From positions 1-38,987 of the forward strand of contig JAKAJC010000013.1 of assembly GCA_021814005.1 (NCBI GenBank): 38,987 nt of DNA, given 5' to 3'. Under the pieces are notes generated by a model. It worked only from the letters and a program-made list of their open reading frames with translations, was not told the DNA's origin and ran no database searches. Source of the DNA: Microcaldota archaeon (GTDB taxonomy: Archaea > Micrarchaeota > Micrarchaeia > Anstonellales > Anstonellaceae). Both the position numbers and the translations under genes were made by a program. Numbering within the stretch: the stretch's first letter is position 1; each line of letters opens with the position of its first letter. Below are positions 1-5,735 of the stretch, one piece after another.

Positions 1-219
1 AACAAATCCCGACACTTGCTCGCGGGCATTTTCAACCTGCTCGCTGGCCTGCCGACCCAGGGAATGCGAGCTGCGCGCGGCGCAAGCTCCAAATTCGGTG
101 TAATACGCGCGCTCGGCCTCCAGCACCTCCTGTGGCTTTAGCGAAGTGCAGGCGCTGTCCAGATATACAAGTTTCGGATGCCGGGATAGCAACGGGAAAT
201 CTGCTCTTAGGTCTTTCAT
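1..219 (-). CDS. Cysteine desulfurase-like class V aminotransferase (N-terminal part)
   Basis: The frame opens at the ATG whose complement is at 217-219 and runs off the left edge, giving 73 codons. The ORF track shows only a different frame here. The translation starts MKDLRADFPLLSRHP and continues with VYLDSACTSLKPQEVL and RSSHSLGRQASEQVENARE. This is the usual N-terminus of SufS/CsdA-type PLP enzymes, which take sulfur from cysteine for Fe-S cluster assembly. The PLP lysine and catalytic cysteine lie outside the window, so the exact subgroup cannot be fixed. The start overlaps the stop of the upstream DsbA-like gene as ATGA, which implies translational coupling and cotranscription. Pairing a cysteine desulfurase with a thiol oxidoreductase suggests a shared sulfur or redox role, but that is inference. 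Confidence 0.8.
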   Translation of the reverse strand, partial: MKDLRADFPLLSRHPKLVYLDSACTSLKPQEVLEAERAYYTEFGACAARSSHSLGRQASEQVENAREQVSGFV

Positions 220-1133
220 CCGCCACCCCAGCCGTCTGATTTCATTTCCCTTCTGAACTCTTCTATCGGTTTCGGCCCCACAATCGGCTTCCCGTTCACG
301 AAAAAGGTCGGCGTCGCGTATATCCGGGCTTCTTTCCCCTGCTGGATATATCGGTCAAGCTCCGCCCCGGTCTCGTTGTTGTCCATGCACTGCCTGAACC
401 GGCCCATGTCTAGTCCAGTACCGGCGGCGAGCGTTTCGATCGCCTGCATCCCGCCGGATATGCACTCTTTCTGGTTGCTGAAAACCGAGTCCCTAAATTC
501 CCACGCCTTCCCCTGCCTATCCGCGCAAAGCACGGCGCTGGCAATGGCAGAACTGGATTTGTGGTTCGGCAGCGGGAAAGGCTTGAAAACATACAGCAGC
601 GAGCCGTTGTTTTCGGCCAGCAGCCGCTTCACCACGGGTTCGGCATCGGCGGTGTAGGGGCAGGTGAAGCAGCCGAATTCGATTATGGTGTTGCGGGCGC
701 CCCGGTCCCCGGTGACCAGTCCGTCCAATTCTGCCGGCGCGATGAGTTCTTTCGGCTCGCTGAACCGGCCATAATCTCCGGTCAAGGTGTTGAGGAAGCA
801 GGCGCCAGTGGCGACCGGCCCCTCGCAGTTTCCGTAATAGTAGAAGTTGTAAACGCTGAGCGCGCTGTATGCGAAGCTGGCAATGCTTAGGATGAAGAAG
901 ACGGCGGAGACGGCCTCGAAATGCCGGTTCACTACGCGGGCGGCGGGCGGCGAATACCTCAGAACGTGCGCCACGGCCTCGGCGCGCATGCGCTCGTCCA
1001 TGCCCGTCTCGCAGGGCCTGAGCGTCGCCTTGCGCAGGACGCAGCGGAAGGCCTCCAATGTGAGTTTTCTGTACTTGGCCGAGAATATGGACAACACGGC
1101 GGACACGATGAGCGCGATAATGCATGGAATCAT
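216..1133 (-). CDS. Membrane-anchored DsbA-like thiol oxidoreductase, two TM helices
   Basis: This 305-aa protein has a hydrophobic segment at residues 2-18, a basic loop with two cysteines (C31, C41), and a second TM segment at about 72-95. A thioredoxin-fold DsbA domain then fills the C-terminal 170 residues. The active site is CFTC (155-158) and the cis-proline loop is TPTFF (274-278). With the basic loop inside, the DsbA domain faces the outside, where it would form or isomerise disulfides. Extra cysteines C103 and C112 follow TM2. The start is set by GGGAG about 8 nt upstream of the ATG. The gene follows a terminator-like element behind another DsbA gene and is coupled by ATGA to the cysteine desulfurase-like gene. 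The family call is firm, but the partner and direction (oxidase or isomerase) are not visible. Confidence 0.85.
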   Translation of the reverse strand: MIPCIIALIVSAVLSIFSAKYRKLTLEAFRCVLRKATLRPCETGMDERMRAEAVAHVLRYSPPAARVVNRHFEAVSAVFFILSIASFAYSALSVYNFYYYGNCEGPVATGACFLNTLTGDYGRFSEPKELIAPAELDGLVTGDRGARNTIIEFGCFTCPYTADAEPVVKRLLAENNGSLLYVFKPFPLPNHKSSSAIASAVLCADRQGKAWEFRDSVFSNQKECISGGMQAIETLAAGTGLDMGRFRQCMDNNETGAELDRYIQQGKEARIYATPTFFVNGKPIVGPKPIEEFRREMKSDGWGGG

Positions 1134-1149
1134 AATTCATCTCCCTGCC

Positions 1150-1198
1150 CCCGAAGGGGAAAAACGAAAAAAGAAAAAAACGAAGGAGGGAAACCCTC
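1150..1198 (-). terminator. Hairpin plus oligo-T terminator after the DsbA-like gene
   Basis: Read on the minus strand, GAGGG-TTT-CCCTC (1186-1198) overlaps the stop codon. It is followed by T7, T6 and T5 runs and then a CCCC-TTCG-GGGG mini-hairpin. Oligo-T tracts are the main termination signal in archaea. The element would reduce readthrough into the two-TM DsbA gene, for which I see no strong separate promoter. Confidence 0.55.
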
Positions 1199-2078
1199 AC
1201 TTCGCAAGCTCGGCGTCGATTATGGCCTTGAAATTCTCGTAGGGCTGCGCGCCGACAATGGGTTTCCCGTTGATGAAGAAACTTGGGGTTCCGCTCACGC
1301 CGTTCTGGCTGCCCATGGCCGCTTGCGCGCCCACTGCGGATGACTTGGCTCCGCCATCCAGGCAGGCATTGAACTTGGCCGTATCCAGACCGAGGCCCGC
1401 GGCATGCTGCTTGAGGCTGGCCACGTCGAGCTGCTTGGTGTCAAAAAGCCGGTCGTTGTATTCCCAGAACTTGCCCTGGTCGCCCGCGCATTCCGACGCC
1501 TCGGCCGCCTTCTGGGCGTTGGGGTGGAACGAAAGCGGGAATTGCATGTAAACCAGCTTAACCTTGCCGTTGTAGTCATTCATGATTTGCCGCACGGTGG
1601 GTTCAGCCCTCTGGCAGAACGGGCACTCGAAATCTGAAAATTCCACAATCGTCACTGGAGCGTTCGGGCTGCCGCGCACGGGGCGGCCGCTCACGTCGAT
1701 ATTGGCCACGGCCCCGGCCGGGGAGCCCGGGGCTCCGGCGGGAACGCCGCAACCGCCGGCTGACGGGATTGATGGGGACGGGGCGGCCGACGGGCGCTGT
1801 GCGGGAGCCTGCGCCGGGGCGGCTTGGGCCTGCGGCTGGGCGGCGTAGCCCTGCCCGTTGAAGGCAACCTTGGAGTTGAAATCCGTGGCATCTATCGCCG
1901 AAATGATTCCTCCCGCGGAGAAATATATCGCGATACTCAATATCAGCATCCCGATAATCACCGCGAACGGCAGCACGTACATCGCGTTGCTGTCGGCATC
2001 GCCAGAATGGGCATGAGTGCGCGGGGCGTGAGCCGGCTCGTGCGTCCCAGAATCGTTGTTCCTGATTTGTTCTTCCAT
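1197..2078 (-). CDS. Membrane-anchored DsbA-like thioredoxin-fold protein
   Basis: The 293-aa product has a short His-rich cytoplasmic tail, one TM helix (about 34-56) and a Pro/Ala/Gln-rich linker (about 80-120) with a lone cysteine (C110). A DsbA-fold domain follows, with active site CPFC at 152-155 after FSDFE and cis-proline loop GTPSFF at about 263-268. It should act outside the membrane as a thiol-disulfide oxidoreductase. The track ORF begins 48 codons earlier, but the ATG at 2078 is preceded by GGAGG with 7-nt spacing, so I use that start. The gene is a close paralogue of the DsbA-like gene at 20103-20918. It is divergent from a membrane-anchored regulator, and the promoter between them carries three TGAAAC boxes, so redox or metal control is likely. 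Confidence 0.88.
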   Translation of the reverse strand: MEEQIRNNDSGTHEPAHAPRTHAHSGDADSNAMYVLPFAVIIGMLILSIAIYFSAGGIISAIDATDFNSKVAFNGQGYAAQPQAQAAPAQAPAQRPSAAPSPSIPSAGGCGVPAGAPGSPAGAVANIDVSGRPVRGSPNAPVTIVEFSDFECPFCQRAEPTVRQIMNDYNGKVKLVYMQFPLSFHPNAQKAAEASECAGDQGKFWEYNDRLFDTKQLDVASLKQHAAGLGLDTAKFNACLDGGAKSSAVGAQAAMGSQNGVSGTPSFFINGKPIVGAQPYENFKAIIDAELAK

Positions 2079-2130
2079 TATCCAACCTCCAGAGCCAGCC
2101 GGTGCCGGCATTTTCATGATAGATGGAAGT

Positions 2131-2179
2131 TGAAACCATATATGATAATTGGTGAAACACTGGTTTCCAAAACTGAAAC
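2131..2179. promoter_or_regulatory. Triple TGAAAC operator in the dsbA/regulator divergent promoter
   Basis: TGAAAC occurs at 2131-2136, 2153-2158 and 2174-2179, with start-to-start spacing of 22 and 21 bp. The middle copy extends to a near-palindrome, TGAAACACTGGTTTCC (2153-2168). The minus-strand TATA-like element (ATCATATATGG, 2136-2146) lies between the first and second boxes, so a bound protein could block or alter transcription of the DsbA gene. The same spacing recurs at 10078-10126. The operator role is inferred. Confidence 0.6.
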
Positions 2180-2224
2180 CACGCGTTTTGGCGAAATCCT
2201 CGCTGCCTTGCGCCTGCCGCAATG

Positions 2225-2232
2225 TTTAATAC
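2225..2232 (+). promoter_or_regulatory. TATA-like box for the first membrane-anchored regulator
   Basis: TTTAATAC is centred about 26 nt upstream of the ATG at 2254. That is the distance expected for a leaderless archaeal transcript, and it supports ATG 2254 over the TTG at 2236 used by the track. Confidence 0.5.
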
Positions 2233-2253
2233 TTTTTGGGCAGTAGTTGTGGC

Positions 2254-2745
2254 ATGATTCAGGGCAACAAAAAGACCTTAATCGGGTTCTTGGCTTTTTC
2301 GGCGTTCATGCTCATCGTCGCGTATGCGCCGCAGACGCTGATGCGCAACGCGCCGCTTGCCTGCACCGACTCATGCCCCAGCGACAGGTATATTTCGGAA
2401 TTGCTGGCCTATCTCCCTGCGCTTATCATCCTCGGCTTTGCTTTCGGAATCGGGCTTTCCTACCTTTACTTTGAGCGCAGGATTGCGCTGCCTGAAAGCA
2501 GGATTGACCGGAAGAAGGCGTTCCTTGCCATGCTTGAGCCGACCGAATCCAAGCTTGTCGGAAAGATTGCCGATAGGGGAGGGGAGGCGCTCCAGGCCGA
2601 GCTGTCAAGGATTGAGGGAGTCGGCAAGGTGAAGGCGCACCGTGTGATAGACCGCCTTGTCGCAAGGGGGCTGCTTGAGAAGGAAGCGGCAGGAAAGACG
2701 AATTCTGTGAGGATAAAGAAGGAAATAATGGATGCCATCAAATGA
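2254..2745 (+). CDS. Membrane-anchored winged-helix transcription regulator (COG2512-like)
   Basis: The 163-aa product has two TM helices (about 8-25 and 52-72) and a C-terminal winged-helix domain (about 93-155). The recognition-helix region is KVKAHRVIDRLVARGL and the wing has GKTNSV. With both termini inside, residues 26-50 form an external loop containing CTDSC, a CX3C pair (C37, C41) that could bind metal or form a disulfide. It is a paralogue of the regulator at 10156-10746, sharing QA..S, EG...KAHR...RL and GKTN. Membrane-bound MarR/IclR-type regulators of the COG2512 type are common in archaea but poorly characterised. Its divergence from a DsbA gene across a repeated TGAAAC motif suggests that it controls that promoter and its own. 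The start follows the leaderless promoter geometry. Confidence 0.78.
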   Translation: MIQGNKKTLIGFLAFSAFMLIVAYAPQTLMRNAPLACTDSCPSDRYISELLAYLPALIILGFAFGIGLSYLYFERRIALPESRIDRKKAFLAMLEPTESKLVGKIADRGGEALQAELSRIEGVGKVKAHRVIDRLVARGLLEKEAAGKTNSVRIKKEIMDAIK

Positions 2746-3230
2746 GCCGGCCCGTTTTGGTGGCGTATTTTGCAACAATACAATGAACGGGCTTCTTTTC
2801 CATTTCTGTATATCCTCATTGATTTCTGCGGCAGCGCACTCTTTTTTCCGAGGAAATAAAGCGAACAAAAGGCAGACCGTGATAGAGCAGGATATCCGGA
2901 GCCCGCGCAAAATCCAAAATTCAGGCCGCTTTTCACGAAACAAACGATGCCAACTCCGTGCTTCCTCGCGCATTTCAAAAGGTATTGCGCGGGAGGGCTG
3001 GACATGGGCAAGACCCCTTTTTGAGGGCTGAAGATAATTGAAGATCCGAAACGCGCCCGCTCGGCTTGAAAAAGGGTTTAGCTGGCACAGAATTCTTCTT
3101 CCGTCCGATTATGGCGAGATTAGGGCCTAACTGGGGCTCAAACGCGGAAAAATCTTATTTAAACCGGTCCGCCTCCCTTCATCAACGCGACGGAGATTGA
3201 ACCGTACGCGAAAAAGACGAGGTGATGGAA
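2746..3230. other. Gene-free stretch of 485 bp
   Basis: ORFs of 90-180 codons occur on both strands here, but none has a start signal, recognisable domain or plausible composition. The stretch is visibly more AT-rich than its flanks up to about 2960. The only support I find is the TATA-like box at 3154-3163 for the next gene. It could hold an unrecognised RNA or decayed coding sequence. Confidence 0.5.
3154..3163 (+). promoter_or_regulatory. TATA-like box for the small-protein cassette
   Basis: CTTATTTAAA predicts a transcript start near 3185. This leaves a leader of about 45 nt that contains the GAGGTG site used by the first small gene. Confidence 0.5.
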
Positions 3231-3521
3231 ATGGAAAGGAAGACCATGTCGGCTTTGGGTATGCTGGCCATTCTGGGCCTCGCGGCATTTGCTTGGGCCG
3301 TCCCGGACCGGAACGGAGCGAACGGGATAATGAACGGATGGGACGCACCAAACCAGTGGGAAAACCGCATGATGGAGGTGCAGAGCACGGCCTGGCCGGG
3401 TGATGCGCAGGACGGAGTCGCGTTCCGGGAGAGCATGCGGCAGATGCACAATGCGATGCACGGCTCGGATTACACGGCTCAGGAGTTCGGCCGGCTGCAC
3501 GGGGAATTGGGCTGCCATTGA
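3231..3521 (+). CDS. Small secreted Met/His-rich protein
   Basis: This 96-aa protein has a clear signal peptide: MERK, then a hydrophobic core to about residue 21 ending AFAWA. The predicted mature part is about 75 residues and rich in Met, His, Trp and Asn, with MRQMHNAMHG near the middle and LHGELGCH at the C-terminus. Spaced Met and His with a terminal Cys-His would suit binding of copper or another soft metal, which fits the copper genes nearby, but I recognise no family. The track starts at GTG 3222. I prefer ATG 3231, because GAGGTG at 3219-3224 then sits about 6 nt upstream as a Shine-Dalgarno. It heads a run of three closely spaced small genes. Confidence 0.6.
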   Translation: MERKTMSALGMLAILGLAAFAWAVPDRNGANGIMNGWDAPNQWENRMMEVQSTAWPGDAQDGVAFRESMRQMHNAMHGSDYTAQEFGRLHGELGCH

Positions 3522-3563
3522 GGCGGCCCTTCATTTTTTCAAAACGACTGAGGGGTGATGCAG

Positions 3564-3719
3564 ATGGAACAGGAAGTGATGCAGAACGAGCGTGCAATCC
3601 GCGCGCTCGAGGTCACCGCCGCAGATTACGCGGATGCGCGCAATGCCGAGGCGCTTCTCGGCCGGCTTCTCTCGCATAAGGACGCGCCAGCGCAGAGGAA
3701 AGTTGCCGCTGGCATTTAA
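3564..3719 (+). CDS. 51-aa small protein of unknown function
   Basis: This ORF is too short for the track: ATG at 3564, TAA at 3717-3719. The product MEQEVMQNERAIRALEV... is charged, has no TM segment or cysteine, and looks largely helical, with alternating Ala/Glu/Arg/Leu. The start has GAGGGGTG about 6 nt upstream, the same arrangement as in the gene before it. It lies 42 nt after the secreted Met/His protein and 13 nt before the DUF2933-like gene, so all three are probably cotranscribed. I do not recognise a family. It may be a small cytoplasmic partner of its neighbours, and its existence rests on the start signal, the spacing and codon-like composition. Confidence 0.5.
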   Translation: MEQEVMQNERAIRALEVTAADYADARNAEALLGRLLSHKDAPAQRKVAAGI

Positions 3720-3732
3720 CGAGGTGTTACAT

Positions 3733-3984
3733 ATGGATTTCTCAAAAAACCACGGGTTGCTGATGGCTCTGGGCTGCTTCATCCCAATTCTGCTTCTCTT
3801 CGCCCTTCCTGCATTTGGCATCGGAGGCGACTGGATTCCGGCCATCTTCATTATTTCCATGCTCTTGTGCCATCTTCTGATGATGGGCGGGCACGGGAAG
3901 CACCAAGCGGATTCGGCGGCTGCAACCAGCAAAGACCATCCAGACTCCCGAACCAGCCGGGACGGTGAGCGCGCATGCCATTGA
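3733..3984 (+). CDS. Small two-TM membrane protein, DUF2933-like
   Basis: The product is 83 aa with two predicted TM helices (about 9-27 and 33-53). The second ends in LLCHLLMMGGHGKH and leads into a polar tail. The pattern of a cysteine and histidine near the end of a helix followed by Met-Met-Gly-Gly-His resembles DUF2933-type small membrane proteins, which are often found with copper-resistance genes. That similarity is from memory of the pattern and not from a search. The start at ATG 3733 has GAGGTG about 6 nt upstream, and the longer track ORF from 3592 lacks one. It is the last gene of the small-protein cassette. A metal-related role in the membrane is a fair guess. Confidence 0.62.
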   Translation: MDFSKNHGLLMALGCFIPILLLFALPAFGIGGDWIPAIFIISMLLCHLLMMGGHGKHQADSAAATSKDHPDSRTSRDGERACH

Positions 3985-4015
3985 TTGAAGCGAGTCCGGA
4001 CCCGGGTCCTGATGG

Positions 4016-4024
4016 ATTTAAATT
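4016..4024 (+). promoter_or_regulatory. TATA-like box for the ArsR-like regulator
   Basis: ATTTAAATT is centred about 25 nt before the ATG at 4045, consistent with a leaderless or nearly leaderless transcript. A GAGGT at 4032-4036 is also present. Confidence 0.45.
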
Positions 4025-4044
4025 CTGGCCCGAGGTAGAAGCCC

Positions 4045-4329
4045 ATGATGTTACTCAAGAAGCTGCTCTACTGGCTTATCGCCGGCTCGCGCGGTGGCCA
4101 CAACCGGGCGAGAATAATCATGTTCATCTCCAAGCATCCGGCCAATGCCAAGCGCATCGCGGACGGGCTGGAGATAGATTACAAGACCGCCCTGCACCAT
4201 CTGGGAGTGCTTCTAAAGCACGGCCTGCTGGATTGCATCGGGGAAGGATACGGCAAGGCATATGCGCTGTCGCCAGAGATGGAGGGGATGCTGGATGAAG
4301 TCCGCAGATTTCTCGAAAAAGCACGCTGA
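4045..4329 (+). CDS. ArsR-like winged-helix DNA-binding protein
   Basis: This 94-aa, single-domain winged-helix protein reads RARIIMFISKHPANAKRIAD, then IDYKTALHHLGVLLKHGLL as the recognition helix, then a wing with GEGYGKAYALS and a terminal helix. This is the common archaeal ArsR-like layout. I see no metal-binding cysteine pair, so a metal-sensing role is not supported by the sequence itself. ATG 4045 and 4048 are both possible; 4045 fits the TATA distance. The 3' end overlaps the next gene by 35 bp, so the two are translated from one message. Archaea often pair such a regulator with a small multi-TM protein that may tether or modulate it. Confidence 0.78.
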   Translation: MMLLKKLLYWLIAGSRGGHNRARIIMFISKHPANAKRIADGLEIDYKTALHHLGVLLKHGLLDCIGEGYGKAYALSPEMEGMLDEVRRFLEKAR

Positions 4330-4747
4330 TGGGGATGAGCAGGGGCCCGGGCTCCTGCCGCCAGCGGTCGCCATAGTGCTCGTGCTTCTCACCATCGCCA
4401 TTCTATGGGCCACGTCATCCAATCCCTCACCGAGCGGATATACCGGTTGTCTGGCGGCTCTTGGCCCGACAGCCCCGACCGGCTTGGCCAACGCGCTTGG
4501 CGTTGTCAACATTCTCCTGCTGGCCTGGCTCATCATGCAGTATGTGCAGATGTATCTCCGCGTGCGCAGCGAATTCACGCTTGGCCTGATTGTCCTGGCT
4601 TATGTGCTGATGGCCCACGCGCTGATGAGCAATTCGGCTCTCTTCCCGAATCTAGCACTGCACAGCGCCTACGGCTGGTCCATCATCCTGCAGAACCTGC
4701 TCACCACGGCGGCGGCAGGAGTGCTGCTCTACCTCAATTCGAGATAG
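4295..4747 (+). CDS. Three-TM membrane protein paired with the ArsR-like regulator
   Basis: The 150-aa product has a polar N-terminus and about four hydrophobic stretches, of which at least three are clear TM helices: AVAIVLVLLTIAILWA, ALGVVNILLLAWLIMQY and LGLIVLAYVLMAHALM. A final one, IILQNLLTTAAAGVLLYL, is possible. I recognise no enzyme or transporter motif. The start at ATG 4295 is chosen because GGAGGGG lies 7 nt upstream; the track ORF begins 11 codons earlier without one. The 35-bp overlap with the ArsR-like gene implies coupled expression. By analogy with haloarchaeal pairs of a winged-helix gene and a 3-TM gene, it may be the sensory or anchoring partner, but that is inference. Confidence 0.6.
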   Translation: MKSADFSKKHADGDEQGPGLLPPAVAIVLVLLTIAILWATSSNPSPSGYTGCLAALGPTAPTGLANALGVVNILLLAWLIMQYVQMYLRVRSEFTLGLIVLAYVLMAHALMSNSALFPNLALHSAYGWSIILQNLLTTAAAGVLLYLNSR

Positions 4748-4903
4748 ACGCCGTTCGGTCAGAATCCTGCCGCCCTCGAATGCTGCCGGCCGTGCCGGCC
4801 GCCTGCCGAACGTGCGCCGCTCCAGCCGATTCGCTCTCCGCACGGATGAAATGATGAAAGGCGCGGGCCTTGGTCCGTTCCGTTAGCCCCTCATCAGTTC
4901 CCC

Positions 4904-5701
4904 TCATCCGCCCCATTCGTTCGGGCCCAGCGGAGTGAAGTGCATGTCGTCCAGAGCGTTGCCTGCAGGCGCAAGCACGCCCACCAGATAGACGTTGCGG
5001 CCGAAGAAGCCGCGGATTGTGTCGCCGGGTTTTGCGAACAGCTTCTCTTTGCGCATCACCTTGGCCTCGTCAGAGCCCACTATGAGCGGGTAGTATTTGT
5101 CACCCGCCAGATTTTGGATGGAATAGTCGGACATCTTGCCTTCGGCCAGCTTGAGCGCAGGCAGGGTGCGGTTGTCGCCGGTCGCGAGAGTGTAGAAAAG
5201 CTTGGGGCTTTTTTCGGTCGAGAGTTTGATATAGGCGACATCCTGCTTTTCTCCGAGCGAATTGAACTGGGCCGCGTCAAGCAGATGGAAACGGTCGACA
5301 ACTGTTCCGGTCTTGGACAGCACGCCGCCCACGCTCACTTTGAGGCCCTCGAAGTCTTTGAGGGAATCTCCGATTTTGGAATATTCGCCCTCTTTTTTCA
5401 TGAGCGCGCCCTCCATGGAGCCGAGCACCACCGAGCCGTCTTCGGGAATCGGCTGGCCCTCGGCCGCAGTGAAGCGGCTCATGGCGTTGTTGCGCGCGTG
5501 CGCGATGAGTTGCGGCTCGCCCGAATCTGTCCAGACGACCTTGAGGTGGAGGCCGTCGAACACTTCCAGCGGCGCGCCCGCCCCGCCCATTGCGCTGCCC
5601 CCCTTGTTGAGCGTGAAATAACCCACGCTGCCCAAGAGAAGGACGAAAACTGCGATGAAAACGCCGCTCTTGTTGGCTGACAGAAATTGCATAATGTCCA
5701 T
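4904..5701 (-). CDS. Membrane-anchored extracytoplasmic protein of unknown function, last gene of the copper operon
   Basis: The product is 265 aa, with one N-terminal TM helix (about 13-31: VFIAVFVLLLGSVGYFTL). A soluble domain of about 230 residues follows, with no cysteines and no strong Met/His clusters. Stretches such as DTIRGFFGRNVYLVGVL and MHFTPLGPNEWGG look like beta-strand core. I do not recognise a family. The start at 5701 has AGGTGA 6 nt upstream. It begins 34 nt after the copA stop on the same strand with no promoter-like element between, so it is probably the fifth gene of the copper operon. An external role in metal handling or membrane assembly would fit the position only. 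Confidence 0.6.
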   Translation of the reverse strand: MDIMQFLSANKSGVFIAVFVLLLGSVGYFTLNKGGSAMGGAGAPLEVFDGLHLKVVWTDSGEPQLIAHARNNAMSRFTAAEGQPIPEDGSVVLGSMEGALMKKEGEYSKIGDSLKDFEGLKVSVGGVLSKTGTVVDRFHLLDAAQFNSLGEKQDVAYIKLSTEKSPKLFYTLATGDNRTLPALKLAEGKMSDYSIQNLAGDKYYPLIVGSDEAKVMRKEKLFAKPGDTIRGFFGRNVYLVGVLAPAGNALDDMHFTPLGPNEWGG

Positions 5702-5735
5702 AGTAAATCACCTGATTTGAATTTTTGTCATATGC

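Noticed and set aside
32-226. 64-aa ORF given by the track at the left edge
   Set aside because: It is out of frame with the cysteine desulfurase-like reading that starts at 219 and matches a known family.
2466-3011. Minus-strand ORFs (181 and 122 aa) in the 2.7-3.0 kb gap
   Set aside because: They overlap the regulator gene antisense, lack ribosome sites or TATA distance, and show no recognisable motif.
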